Origin: Kolteria novifilia
GTDB taxonomy: Bacteria > Planctomycetota > Planctomycetia > Kolteriales > Kolteriaceae
Length of the DNA stretch: 64,000 nucleotides
Reading direction: 5' to 3'
NCBI GenBank assembly: GCA_007748055.1
Contig: CP036279.1
Location: 6,696,001-6,760,000 of the forward strand
Shown piece by piece: positions 45,344-54,824 of the stretch. Numbering within the stretch: position 1 is the stretch's first letter; every line of letters starts with the position of its first letter. Made by a program: the position numbers and the translations under genes. The notes under the pieces are model-generated. The model made no database searches and was not told the origin of the DNA. It saw only the letters and a list, made by a program, of their open reading frames with translations.

Positions 45344-46708
45344 ATGAACATCCTCACTCGCCAATGGCAGCTCAAGCGCCGACACTTCCTTCGCGGCGCG
45401 GGAGCGGCCCTCGCGCTGCCGATGCTCGATTGCATGAGGCCGGCACGGGCGGAGTCGACCCCGGAACCGGAACGGGCCAAACGCAGCGTCTTCATCTACC
45501 TGCCCAATGGCGTCAACACGCTCGACTACCAGATCCTCGAAACCGGCAAGGACTATTCCTTCAGCAAGTCGCTCAAACCGCTCGAAAAGCACCGCGGCGT
45601 TATCACCCCGATCAGCGGTCTGCACCACCCGCGAGCGATCGGCCATCACCACAACTGCCAAGCGGTCTGGCTCACCGGCGCCCAGGCGGGAGCGACGGCC
45701 CGCAACTCGATCTCCGTCGATCAACTGATCGCGGCCAAGACCGCTCCCTTCACTCGCTTCTCCTCACTCGAGATGAGCAACACCGGCCGCTCGCTCGCCT
45801 ACAACGCCGACGGCATCGGCCTTCCCGCCGCCACCAAGCCGGCCGAGATCTTCAAGCGACTCTTCGTCGCCCCCGAGGGTGGCGTCGCGAAGGAACGCCG
45901 CGAACTGGAGCGGACCGGCAGCGTCCTCGACGCGGTCCTTGGAGAGGCTCGCCGCCTCAACAAGAAGATCGGCGGCAACGACCGGACCCGCCTCGATCAG
46001 TACCTGACGTCGGTCCGCGAAGTCGAGATTCGCACCCAGCGCGCCAACTCCTGGCTCGATGTTCCCCGCCCGACGATCGCCAAAACCGACGAGGCCCGGG
46101 TCAACAGAACGGTCGATCAGCAGCAAGTCGGCAACTACTTCCGCACCATGTACGACTTGATGGTCCTCGCGTTTCAAACCGACATGACGCGGGTCATCAC
46201 CTTCAGCAGCGGCGACGAGGGCAAGGGACTCCCCATCCCCGAAATCCAAATCAACCAGACACGACACTCCCTGTCGCATCACAACGGCGACCCCGAACAA
46301 CTCCGGCGGCTCACCGAAAGCGACGCCTTCAACTTCCAACAGTTCGCGTACCTGCTCGAGCGATTGCAAGAGATCCAGGAGGAAGACGCCAACCTACTCG
46401 ACTCGACGGTCCTCCTCTACGGCAGCGGCATGGCGTACGGCCACAGTCACGGCAACGCCAACGTCCCCACCATCCTCGCCGGCGGCGCCAAGCTCGGCCT
46501 CAAGCACGGCCAGCACGTCGACTTCAATGTCGGCCACTTCGACGGCTACACCCTCGACGACGCCAATGCCCACTACCAACTCTGCTCGCGTCCCCTCGAT
46601 AGTGACGCCCGCCTCAGCAACCTCCTGCTCACCGTCGCCCAGTCGATGGGCGTCGAGGCCGATTCCTTTTCCGACAGCATCCGCACCCTCTCCGAGGTGA
46701 CGTCTTGA
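45344..46708 (+). CDS. DUF1552 domain protein, Tat-exported
   Basis: This 454-residue protein starts one base after the DUF1592-family stop. The N-terminus is a twin-arginine type signal (KRRHFLRGAGAALALPML). The DUF1552 domain includes SVFIYLPNGVNTLDYQI, ISGLHHPRAIGHHHNCQAVW and LLYGSGMAYGHSHGNANVP. The last has several histidines that could bind metal in this alkaline-phosphatase-like fold. It pairs with the preceding heme protein. Its stop overlaps the start of a secreted protein (TGATG), so three genes are coupled. Confidence 0.93.
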   Translation: MNILTRQWQLKRRHFLRGAGAALALPMLDCMRPARAESTPEPERAKRSVFIYLPNGVNTLDYQILETGKDYSFSKSLKPLEKHRGVITPISGLHHPRAIGHHHNCQAVWLTGAQAGATARNSISVDQLIAAKTAPFTRFSSLEMSNTGRSLAYNADGIGLPAATKPAEIFKRLFVAPEGGVAKERRELERTGSVLDAVLGEARRLNKKIGGNDRTRLDQYLTSVREVEIRTQRANSWLDVPRPTIAKTDEARVNRTVDQQQVGNYFRTMYDLMVLAFQTDMTRVITFSSGDEGKGLPIPEIQINQTRHSLSHHNGDPEQLRRLTESDAFNFQQFAYLLERLQEIQEEDANLLDSTVLLYGSGMAYGHSHGNANVPTILAGGAKLGLKHGQHVDFNVGHFDGYTLDDANAHYQLCSRPLDSDARLSNLLLTVAQSMGVEADSFSDSIRTLSEVTS

Positions 46709-48003
46709 TGACACCCACGTCAACCCCGAAATCGTCGCCCGCGCGCGGCCGTGTCCATGGGACGGGCCGAGCGGTCGGGGTGACCGCGATCCTTCTGAGC
46801 ATGATGACTTCATCGGCCACGATCGCCGACGAGAAACCGACAATCGCTCGGCCGAGCGCCTTTCCGCCGCCCAACACGTCCCACTACCTCGCGGGCGAGT
46901 TGACGATGGTCGATCACGTCAACCGGATGGGCATTCTGCGACCCGATCGGCTCGACGACTACAAGAAGAACCATCTCGACTTGCCGCATCACTTCGCGAT
47001 GCTTCCCTACGGAACCGTCACTTTTCACGGCGCCCCGGCGACGCTCAAGGACGTTCCCCTCGGCACCCATCTGCACGGGGCGTTGCACCTTGGGCCGAAG
47101 GGCGAGTACGACGTCGCGCTGCAACCGACCGACTACCAAGCCCAGGTCAGAAACCAACCTAACGCCTTCTCGCCCGAGTCCCCTTTCAACCAGGCGTTGA
47201 CCCTCGAGGACGACTTCTCCTTCTACCAACGCCGGGGGAAGCGTTGGAAGGTCCTCTCGGTCGATCGCGAGCAAGGCAAGCTCGTCGCCGAACTCGTCGA
47301 CTCCAAGAGCCCGACGAAGTCGCCCGAGAAGGTACCCTTCCCGGAAGAGTTTGACCTCGAGGGGCCGCAAACGTTCGATATCAACGCCGCCACCCGCATT
47401 TGGAAGGGCCTTACCATCGGCCGACTCGACGACATCGCTCCCGGCCAAGAGACCCTCTTCAACCTGACGTGGGCGACGATCTATGGCCCCGGCCGCATCA
47501 CCGACCTTTGGCTCGACAAGGAGAGTCAAGCCATCGCGACCGAGCGGCAGCGCCGCGGCTATTTGGAACACCTGAAGATCTACGGTGTTCCGGTACTCGT
47601 CGAGAAGGTCGACCATCACGACAAGGGAGCCGGCACCGTGACGGCTCATCTTTACGCCGGCCCCGACGAGGAGATGCTCAGCGAGTTTCGAGCCAAGACC
47701 AACGGCCGCTTTATCGTCGTCGAGTCGAACCTGCGGTCGCACGATCAAGGCAACGACGCGAAGGGATATCGTCTCGAAGCGATCGTCGGCGTCGACAACC
47801 CGCCCCCCGGCAGCGGCGGCAAGCGATGGACGCTTCACATGTCCGAATTGCTCGAAGGCGTTCGTCCCGGCCGAACCATTTGCTTAAAAGCGCCCAACTG
47901 GTCACGGGTCAGCATTCCGCGCGAGGAGCGACTTTGGCCCTTCGACATCCGCCCCCAGTTCCTGGAGCGTGGCGCCTCCCCCAAGAAGCCCCCCTCGTCG
48001 TAG
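46708..48003 (+). CDS. Secreted protein of DUF1592/DUF1552 operon, unknown function
   Basis: This is a 431-residue protein with an N-terminal signal segment (AVGVTAILLSMMTSSATIA). It starts on a TGATG overlap with the DUF1552 gene. The first half has a His-rich stretch (DLPHHFAMLPYGTVTFHG, LGTHLHGALHLG), which could be metal-binding. The second half looks beta-rich (VPVLVEKVDHHDKGAGTVTA). I do not recognise a named family. Translational coupling argues that it belongs to the same process as the DUF1552 and DUF1592-family proteins, perhaps as a third exported component. Confidence 0.82.
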   Translation: MTPTSTPKSSPARGRVHGTGRAVGVTAILLSMMTSSATIADEKPTIARPSAFPPPNTSHYLAGELTMVDHVNRMGILRPDRLDDYKKNHLDLPHHFAMLPYGTVTFHGAPATLKDVPLGTHLHGALHLGPKGEYDVALQPTDYQAQVRNQPNAFSPESPFNQALTLEDDFSFYQRRGKRWKVLSVDREQGKLVAELVDSKSPTKSPEKVPFPEEFDLEGPQTFDINAATRIWKGLTIGRLDDIAPGQETLFNLTWATIYGPGRITDLWLDKESQAIATERQRRGYLEHLKIYGVPVLVEKVDHHDKGAGTVTAHLYAGPDEEMLSEFRAKTNGRFIVVESNLRSHDQGNDAKGYRLEAIVGVDNPPPGSGGKRWTLHMSELLEGVRPGRTICLKAPNWSRVSIPREERLWPFDIRPQFLERGASPKKPPSS

Positions 48004-48019
48004 GGCTCGCATGACCTCG

Positions 48020-48127
48020 TCTCTTTCGTCCCCCCTTGTCCAAGGGAAAGTCTCTTTTGTCCCCCCTTGTCCAAGGGAAAGTCTCTTTCGTCCCCCCTTG
48101 TCCAAGGGGGGAAAGAGGGGGGGTCGG
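48020..48127. repeat. 31-bp tandem array of family C palindrome (3 copies)
   Basis: The unit is TCTCTTTCGTCCCCCCTTGT then CCAAGGGAAAG. Starts are 48020, 48051 and 48082; copy 2 has one T for C change. The last copy runs into the full closing arm CAAGGGGGGAAAGAGGGGGG seen in single elements. Confidence 0.85.
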
Positions 48128-48502
48128 CTCTCCGCCACCTGGCCGAATCGATTCCGCGTTGCCCAGAGCAAAACACCTTTCCGGTAGAAGAAGGAGATTC
48201 CCCTTCGGGAGAAGAGAAGCCCACTCCAACTACCAAGCCAAGCCCGTCAGGGCTGCAATCCGCGTCTCTTAGCGACGCGGCGTGTCCGACGTTGCCCCTG
48301 GCTCGACAAGGGGGAGCACAACGGAGTTCCCAGAACCAACGGAAACGTTCGGAATCCTTGACGGCCTCAGTCACTTTGGGTAGCTTGCCGTAAGAGAAGA
48401 GACCTTCCCGACCAAGCTCCAAGACACGGGCGTTCCCTGAATGCCCATTTTTTCGACATCCATGATGGCACGTGACATTGCCGACAAACACAGGTACGCT
48501 GC

Positions 48503-48526
48503 CATGTTCACGCCTGCGTGGGCATG
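48503..48526. repeat. Palindromic repeat, family B
   Basis: CATGTTCACGCC..GCGTGGGCATG is a well-preserved single copy about 95 bp before the start of the second DUF1549/1553 gene. Confidence 0.65.
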
Positions 48527-48619
48527 CTCGGACGACCTCGGCAAACGACGACCATCCTCAAGCGACGATCGGACGGCCGCCACGCCGCCGCACCGATCAA
48601 CCACCCCGTGAGGCCCACC

Positions 48620-51289
48620 ATGACCCAGCCCGCGACACGATGCCGATGGTCGATGCTCCTCATCCTAACGTTGGGCGCATTCTTTCCAGGGATCGGCAAG
48701 GGGGCCAGCAATCCGACCGACTATCTCTCCGGCGTGAAACCGCTGCTGCGGGAACGCTGCTTCTCTTGCCACGGAGCCCTTAAGCAAGAGGGAGGCCTGC
48801 GTCTCGACACCGTGGCGCTCATGATTCAGGGCGGCGACTCCGGCGCGACGATCGTCCCCGGCGACGCCAGGGAGAGCTACCTTCTCGCGCGGCTCGCCGC
48901 GAACGACCTCGACGAGCGCATGCCGCCCGAGCACGAGGGCGAGCCCTTCACGGCCAAACAGCTCGCGATGGTTCGTACCTGGATCGACTCCGGAGCGCCG
49001 GCGCCGGAGGGCGAAGAGCCGGAAGCCGACCCCGAGGATCATTGGTCCTTTCAGCCGGTCGTCCGACCCGACGTTCCGCTCGGGGAGGTGGCCTGGCGGC
49101 GAAACCCGATCGACGCCTTCCTCTCGCACCGCCACCAGGAGCTTGGACTCGTTCCCCAACCCGAAGCCCCCCGGCTGCTCCAGGTCCGGCGGCTCTACCT
49201 CGACTTGGTCGGCCTACCGCCCAGTGCCGAGGAGATCGAGCGCGTCGTGAACGACCGCTCGGCCATGTGGTACGAACACCTCGTCGATCGACTCCTGGAA
49301 GATCCCCGACATGGCGAACGGTGGGCGCGGCACTGGATGGACGTCTGGCGCTATAGCGATTGGTGGGGCTATCGAGACATTCTGCGCAACAGCCAGAAGC
49401 ACCTTTGGCACTGGCGCGACTGGATCGTCGAGTCGCTCAATCGCGACCTTCCCTACGACGAGATGATTCGACAGATGCTCGCCGCGGACGAACTCTATCC
49501 CGAGGACGCCGACAAGCTTCGGGCGACCGGCTTCCTCGCGCGGAACTTCTACATCTTCAACCGGAACATCTGGCTGGAGCAGACCGTCGAGCACGTCAGC
49601 AAGGGCTTCCTCGGTCTCACCATGAACTGCGTGAAGTGCCACGACCACAAGTACGATCCCTTTGAGCAAGCCGACTTCTACCGGATGCGAGCCTTCTTTG
49701 AACCCTACCACGTCCGGCTCGACATGGTTCCGGGCGAGGCGGACTACGAGCGTGACGGCGTTCCCCGTGTCTTCGACGCTCAGCTTGAGATGCCGACCTA
49801 TCTGTTCGTTCGCGGTCAAGAGACTCGCCCCGACACGTCGACCCCAATCGAGCCCGGCGTCCCCGACATTCTCGCCTTCGACGAGCTGGAGATCGAACCG
49901 GTCGCCCTCCCGACGCGAGCCTGGAAGACGGAACTTCGGCCGTGGACCGCTGCCGCCCATGTGACACTCGCCGAACGCGACCTCGCGGCCGCCGAACGTT
50001 CCCTTCGAAACCTGGTCAACAAACAGAAGAAGGATTCCCACAAACCCGACGCGAAGATCGAGCGGGCGACGTGGAAGGTGAAGGAAGCCGAGGCGCGCCT
50101 CGCGTCGGTTCGCCTGCGTGCCGCGGCCAGCAAGGCGGCGCGGCCGGGAGTCGATGCGATGGCGATGATCGCGACCAGGGCGGAAGCGGTTCGCGGGGAG
50201 CGTGCCCTCGAACTCGTGAAGCGTCAGGCCGCGGTCGCCGCGAAACAACTGTCGCTCGATCAGGCGAAAGGGGATGAGAGGAACGCCAAGGCGAAGAAGG
50301 AACTCGCCAGCGCGACGAAGGCTCTGCGCGACGCCGAAGAGACCGCGTCGAAACCGGTGTTGCTGGAGGAGACCTTCACGCCCTTGGAAGGAGCGAAGTG
50401 GGCCACGACCCGCTTTCTGCACACGGGACGGGACGACCCGCCAATCACGTTCCCGGCCCATAGCTCCGGTCGGCGCACGGCCCTGGCCCGCTGGATCACG
50501 GACCGTCGCCATCCCTTGACCGCGCGGGTGGCGGCCAATCAGCTTTGGATGCGACACATGGGCGAGCCGTTGGTCGCGGATGTCTTCGACTTCGGTCGCA
50601 AGGGCTCCCAACCAACGCACCCGAAGCTGCTCGACTGGTTGGCCTCGGAACTAATGGAACACGGGTGGAGCATGCGGCATCTGCATCGCTTGATCGTGAC
50701 CTCGGCGGCCTATCGGATGAGTTCCTCACTCGCGGGTGCCGAGTCGAACCTCGCGGCCGACCCCGACAATCACTACTGGTGGCGACGGACACCTGGGCGG
50801 CTCGAGTCGCAAGTGATTCGCGACTCGGTCCTGGCCTTGGCGGGAACGCTCGACCCAACGATGGGCGGCCCTTCGGTGCCACCCAAGAGTCAGGAGAACT
50901 CGAAGCGACGCAGCCTCTACTTCTTCCACTCCGACGACAAGCGGAACCTCTTTCTCACTTCCTTCGACGAGGCCCTACCGGCCGAGTGTTATCGGCGGGA
51001 ACAGAGCATCGTGCCGCAGCAAGCCCTCGCCCTGAGCAACAGCAAGTTGGTCCTCGACGCGGTCGGCCAGATCGCCACCCGACTCAGCGAGCAGACGACC
51101 GACGAGGACGGCTTCCTTCGTCAAGCCTTCGTGGTGATCCTCGGCTTCGAGCCGACGGAAAGGGAGATCGCCGCCAGTCGCGAGGTTCTTCGCACCTGGC
51201 GGAGGCTGCCCGACACCTCGGAGGAGCGGGCCCGGGCGAACCTCGTATGGGCCCTGATCAATCACAACGACTTCGTCACCATTCGGTAG
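48620..51289 (+). CDS. c-type heme DUF1549/DUF1553 protein with long helical insert
   Basis: This is an 889-residue exported protein. A signal peptide ([17 protein letters not shown]) is followed by a cytochrome C domain with CFSCH (47-51). DUF1549 contains [18 protein letters not shown] and [11 protein letters not shown] (337-341). An insert of about 140 residues (about 440-585), rich in Ala/Lys/Glu and probably coiled coil, precedes DUF1553 ([33 protein letters not shown]). The other copy in the window has only a short version of this insert. It pairs with the DUF1501 protein encoded 11 bases later. ATG 48620 was preferred over an upstream in-frame ATG at 48518 for its GTGAGG site and signal peptide. 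Confidence 0.92.
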   Translation: MTQPATRCRWSMLLILTLGAFFPGIGKGASNPTDYLSGVKPLLRERCFSCHGALKQEGGLRLDTVALMIQGGDSGATIVPGDARESYLLARLAANDLDERMPPEHEGEPFTAKQLAMVRTWIDSGAPAPEGEEPEADPEDHWSFQPVVRPDVPLGEVAWRRNPIDAFLSHRHQELGLVPQPEAPRLLQVRRLYLDLVGLPPSAEEIERVVNDRSAMWYEHLVDRLLEDPRHGERWARHWMDVWRYSDWWGYRDILRNSQKHLWHWRDWIVESLNRDLPYDEMIRQMLAADELYPEDADKLRATGFLARNFYIFNRNIWLEQTVEHVSKGFLGLTMNCVKCHDHKYDPFEQADFYRMRAFFEPYHVRLDMVPGEADYERDGVPRVFDAQLEMPTYLFVRGQETRPDTSTPIEPGVPDILAFDELEIEPVALPTRAWKTELRPWTAAAHVTLAERDLAAAERSLRNLVNKQKKDSHKPDAKIERATWKVKEAEARLASVRLRAAASKAARPGVDAMAMIATRAEAVRGERALELVKRQAAVAAKQLSLDQAKGDERNAKAKKELASATKALRDAEETASKPVLLEETFTPLEGAKWATTRFLHTGRDDPPITFPAHSSGRRTALARWITDRRHPLTARVAANQLWMRHMGEPLVADVFDFGRKGSQPTHPKLLDWLASELMEHGWSMRHLHRLIVTSAAYRMSSSLAGAESNLAADPDNHYWWRRTPGRLESQVIRDSVLALAGTLDPTMGGPSVPPKSQENSKRRSLYFFHSDDKRNLFLTSFDEALPAECYRREQSIVPQQALALSNSKLVLDAVGQIATRLSEQTTDEDGFLRQAFVVILGFEPTEREIAASREVLRTWRRLPDTSEERARANLVWALINHNDFVTIR

Positions 51290-51299
51290 GATCACGACG

Positions 51300-52763
51300 A
51301 TGGAAGAACGAACGATGAACCACGACGCGACGTACGGCTCGACTCGTCGGACGTTTCTCTCCCGCGCGGGAATGGGATTCGCCAGTCTGGCCCTGGGTGC
51401 CATGCTGCACCGCGACGGCTACGGCAGTGACGGGCACTGGTCACCACCGACCGGCGAGCCACACTTTCCCGCGAAAGCGAAGAGCGTTATCTGGCTCTTC
51501 ATGAACGGTGGGGTCAGCCATATGGAGAGCTTCGACCCCAAACCGATGCTGACCAAGTACGGCGGCAAGACGATCGCCGAGACCCCGTTCGCGGAGACGC
51601 AGAACCCCGAGAAGCTGGCCCTGGCGCGGGCGGCGGTCCCGGACGCGAACGGCCAACAGCGCAACAAGCTCTTCCCGCTGCAAGTCGGTTTCCGCCGGCA
51701 TGGCGCCAGCGGCATCGAGGTCAGCGACTGGTTTCCCAACCTCGCCAAGCAGGTCGACAAGCTGGCGGTGGTGCGGTCGATGTGGACGACCGACAGCAAC
51801 CACGCGGCGCAGCGCGAGTTTCACCAGGGACGCAACCGGATCGACGGCTACTTCCCGACCCTCGGCGCTTGGGTCCACTATGGACTCGGGTCGCTCAACG
51901 ACAACCTGCCGCAGTACATCTCCGTCGGCACCCGGCCGATCTGGAACAAGAAGGATGGGCTCTACCTCGGACCGGCCAACGACGCGGTGCCGCTGCGGAT
52001 CGACCCCGACAATCCGCTCGACTACAGCCGTCCCCAAGGGACCTTTTCGAGGAAAGAACAGTCGATCGGCAAGGACTACATCGACAAACTCAACGCCCTG
52101 CGCGGCGAACGCTACCCCGACGATGACGCGATGGCCGCACGGATCAAGTCGTACGAACTCGCGTTTCGCATGCAGACTTCCGTTCCCGACGTCGTCGACT
52201 TCACCCAGGAGTCGGAGGAGACGAAAACGCTCTACGGCATCGACCGCAAGGAGTGTGAGGACTTCGGGACCAAGCTCCTCGCGGCCCGCCGGTTCGTCGA
52301 ACAGGGGGTGCGCTTCATCCAGGTCCAGCATGGCGGAGGCGGGGCGGGCGCTTGGGATGCCCATTCCGGCCTGAAGAAGAATCACGCGAAGAACGCCCTG
52401 GCGGTCGATCGGCCGATCGCGGGGTTGCTCGCGGACCTCGCCCAGCGGGGGTTGCTCGACGAGACGCTCGTGGTCTTCGCCAGCGAGTTTGGTCGCACGC
52501 CCGGGTCACAGGGGAGCGATGGCCGCGATCATCACGTCTACGGCTTCTCGGTTTGGATGGCGGGAGGCGGGATCAAGGGGGGCGTGGTTCACGGCAAGAC
52601 CGACGAGATCGGCTTTCACGCCGTCGAGGACCGGCACTACGTCACCGACATCCACGCGACGATCCTGAAGCAACTCGGGCTCGATTCCCGCAAGCTCGAG
52701 ATCCCCGGCCGCAAACGTCTGGTCATCGACCACGGCCAGCCAATCGACGCGATCATCGCGTAG
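51300..52763 (+). CDS. DUF1501 domain protein, Tat-exported
   Basis: This 487-residue protein starts 11 bases after its DUF1549/1553 partner. It has a twin-arginine type signal ([20 protein letters not shown]). DUF1501 motifs include [20 protein letters not shown] and [20 protein letters not shown]. This is the more usual gene order (heme protein first, DUF1501 second, nearly touching), in contrast to the pair at 27.7-31.7 kb, which is separated by a repeat-bearing gap. AGGA lies about 9 bases before the chosen ATG. Confidence 0.93.
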   Translation: MEERTMNHDATYGSTRRTFLSRAGMGFASLALGAMLHRDGYGSDGHWSPPTGEPHFPAKAKSVIWLFMNGGVSHMESFDPKPMLTKYGGKTIAETPFAETQNPEKLALARAAVPDANGQQRNKLFPLQVGFRRHGASGIEVSDWFPNLAKQVDKLAVVRSMWTTDSNHAAQREFHQGRNRIDGYFPTLGAWVHYGLGSLNDNLPQYISVGTRPIWNKKDGLYLGPANDAVPLRIDPDNPLDYSRPQGTFSRKEQSIGKDYIDKLNALRGERYPDDDAMAARIKSYELAFRMQTSVPDVVDFTQESEETKTLYGIDRKECEDFGTKLLAARRFVEQGVRFIQVQHGGGGAGAWDAHSGLKKNHAKNALAVDRPIAGLLADLAQRGLLDETLVVFASEFGRTPGSQGSDGRDHHVYGFSVWMAGGGIKGGVVHGKTDEIGFHAVEDRHYVTDIHATILKQLGLDSRKLEIPGRKRLVIDHGQPIDAIIA

Positions 52764-52781
52764 CGTTTGCTGGTCATCCCC

Positions 52782-52803
52782 TGCCCGCGTTCGCGTGGGC
52801 ATG
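52782..52803. repeat. Degenerate palindromic repeat, family B
   Basis: TGCCCGCGTTCGCGTGGGCA just after the DUF1501 stop. Confidence 0.5.
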
Positions 52804-53000
52804 TCGTCCGAGAAGCGACGACCGTTCCTCCTCCCTCCCTCTGACCACCACTCCAATCTGCCCTCGACCACGCAAGGTCTTGTCCGCGGCGTGGGCCGTT
52901 GACGTGCCCCTTCCCGGTTCGAGCTTCGCGGTCGTCGAGGCTCGCGACGAGGCCTTCGGAGAGATCGCGGAATTCCCGTTGATTGGACACCTCCCCGGAT

Positions 53001-53017
53001 GTAATACTAAGTATTAC
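53001..53017. promoter_or_regulatory. Perfect AT-rich palindrome, candidate operator
   Basis: GTAATACT-A-AGTATTAC is an exact 8+1+8 palindrome, striking in this GC-rich DNA and 38 bp before the COG0523 GTPase start. It overlaps a plausible -10 region (TTGATT 17 bases upstream), as expected for a repressor site of Fur/Zur type. The regulator itself is not in the window. Confidence 0.6.
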
Positions 53018-53055
53018 CAATAATCCGGGTCATGTTTCTCCGAGGAAAATCATCC

Positions 53056-54219
53056 ATGCAACCACTCCCCGTCACGGTCCTGTCCGGGTTCCTAGGCGCC
53101 GGCAAGACCACGGTGCTGAACCACATCCTGGGCAATCGCGCGGGCCGACGGGTCGCCGTCATCGTCAATGACATGAGCGAGATCAACGTCGACGCCAACC
53201 TGGTTCGCGGCGAGACCGCACTGAGCCGAACCGACGAACAACTCGTCGAGATGACCAACGGCTGCATCTGTTGCACACTCCGCGAGGACCTGCTCCTCGA
53301 AGTTGGCCGGCTCGCTCGCGAGGGCCGCTTCGACCACCTGCTCATCGAGTCGACGGGCATCTCCGAGCCACTGCCGGTCGCGGAGACCTTCACTTTCGAG
53401 GACGAATCGGGAGCGAGCCTCTCGTCGATCGCCCGTCTCGACACGCTCGCGACCGTGATCGACGCCTCGACGATTCTCGAACAGCTCGAGTCGGTCGCCG
53501 ATCTGCGTTCGCTCGGTCTGTCGGCCGGCGAGGAGGACGATCGCGACTTGGCGCAGCTCGTGGTCGACCAGATCGAGTTCGCCGACACGCTGATCATCAA
53601 CAAGTGCGACCTCGTCTCCGGGGACGAACTCGGCGCGATCGAGGCCCTGCTTCGGCAGTTCAACCGCAAGGCGATCATCTTACGGTCCTCGCGCGGCCAG
53701 GTTCCCCTCGACGAATTGCTCGACACGGGGCGTTTCAGCTTCGAGCGAGCGGCCGAGGCCCCCGGTTGGCTGCGAACCCTACGGGGCGAGGAGTCGAGCG
53801 AGACCGACGAATACGGCATCGGCAGTTTTGTCTACCGCGCCGCCCGCCCCTTTCATCCGACTCGGCTTTGGACGCTCCTGGTCGGCGACACCTTTCGGCC
53901 GGTCCTGCGTGCGAAGGGCTTCGTTTGGCTGGCGACCCGGGTGGAGTTGGCGGGAATCTTCTCGTTGGCCGGTCACATCTGCTCGATTGAGCCGGCCGGA
54001 TACTGGCCCGACCCGCGGGAGGCCCCCGAAGGCGAGCTTCCTCCTCGACAGGAGATCGCGCTGATCGGCCAAGACCTCGACGTGGCGGGACTGACCGCGA
54101 CGCTCGACGATTGCCTGCTCACCGACGACGAACTCGCCATTGGCCCGACTCAATGGTGCGCCATGGACGACCCGTTCCCCGCATGGGTTCTCCAGCAGGA
54201 TGAGGCCTCCGCGCCATGA
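53056..54219 (+). CDS. COG0523 (CobW/ZNG-type) GTPase metallochaperone
   Basis: This 387-residue G3E GTPase starts at ATG 53056, with GAGGA about 9 bases upstream. Motifs are Walker [10 protein letters not shown] (11-19), metal-binding CICC (C70, C72, C73), switch-region ESTGISEP and G4 INKCD. The CobW C-terminal domain carries [19 protein letters not shown] and GQDLDVAGL. Such proteins deliver zinc, cobalt or other metals to enzymes. This is the first of four overlapping or adjacent genes, preceded by a palindromic operator candidate. The C-terminal domain has few histidines compared with many zinc-linked members. Confidence 0.93.
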   Translation: MQPLPVTVLSGFLGAGKTTVLNHILGNRAGRRVAVIVNDMSEINVDANLVRGETALSRTDEQLVEMTNGCICCTLREDLLLEVGRLAREGRFDHLLIESTGISEPLPVAETFTFEDESGASLSSIARLDTLATVIDASTILEQLESVADLRSLGLSAGEEDDRDLAQLVVDQIEFADTLIINKCDLVSGDELGAIEALLRQFNRKAIILRSSRGQVPLDELLDTGRFSFERAAEAPGWLRTLRGEESSETDEYGIGSFVYRAARPFHPTRLWTLLVGDTFRPVLRAKGFVWLATRVELAGIFSLAGHICSIEPAGYWPDPREAPEGELPPRQEIALIGQDLDVAGLTATLDDCLLTDDELAIGPTQWCAMDDPFPAWVLQQDEASAP

Positions 54220-54824
54220 GCCCCTTGGGACAACGGCCTCTTTGGCTTGTTCGACGGCCGCGACGACGCTCGGGCCTCTCGGCATCGGCCGCCGGCGCCG
54301 AACTCTCCAAGGAAGCGGTCCGACTCTTCGAGATGCAGCTCTGGTGTTGGGGGCTGGACATCCGGGCGGCCCGCGACAATCTCTTGTTGACCTACGGCCT
54401 GGAACGCCAGCGTCCCCCGAGCGATGAGTGCGGTTCCAGCTTCTATCGGGGACGTTTCGACGATCTCGACGTCGGGCTCTGGGGATTCGGCGTCGTGGTC
54501 GCGTTGCCGACGGAGGGGAGTCTCTTCGTCCGACGCTATCACTCTCCCGTCCGCTGTTCGTGTTCGTGCGAGTTGCCCGACGGCGTTCATTCGCCCGACG
54601 ACATTCGCGGCTTCAAGAGCCCCCGGGCCAGTGCCGACCTCCAGCGAGCCCACCGGCTGCTCCATCGGCTCTTCGCGTGGATCGCCGACTACGAACGGTG
54701 GGTTCGCGAGTCCCTCGGCAAAGGCTACCGCACGCAATGCGTCACGAAGTGGTCCCGCTACCGGGGCGAGGAGAGCACCACGATTCCGGAACAATGGGAG
54801 GCCCTAACATGCGTCAGCGGATGA
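54216..54824 (+). CDS. Cys-rich protein of COG0523 operon, unknown function
   Basis: This 202-residue protein overlaps the GTPase stop by 4 bases (ATGA). Residues about 25-75 look helical and soluble ([20 protein letters not shown]). The middle has a compact CSCSC motif ([12 protein letters not shown]), and a late single cysteine lies in [11 protein letters not shown]. It has no signal peptide. I do not recognise the family. Because it is translationally coupled to a metallochaperone, the cysteines are candidate metal ligands, possibly of a client of the GTPase. The C-terminus overlaps the next gene by 16 bases. Confidence 0.78.
   Translation: MSPLGQRPLWLVRRPRRRSGLSASAAGAELSKEAVRLFEMQLWCWGLDIRAARDNLLLTYGLERQRPPSDECGSSFYRGRFDDLDVGLWGFGVVVALPTEGSLFVRRYHSPVRCSCSCELPDGVHSPDDIRGFKSPRASADLQRAHRLLHRLFAWIADYERWVRESLGKGYRTQCVTKWSRYRGEESTTIPEQWEALTCVSG

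Larger units (their letters stand above)
48004..48619. other. 616-bp repeat-rich intergenic gap
   Basis: It holds the 31 bp family C array (48020-48127) and a family B copy (48503-48526, CATGTTCACGCC..GCGTGGGCATG). No coding frame looks genuine; apparent frames through the array are an artefact of the repeats. Confidence 0.6.

Noticed and set aside
48020-48400. Short proteins of the type SPLGQGGTKE encoded through the family C array
   Set aside because: They are translations of a palindromic repeat, open in several frames, with no gene-like context.
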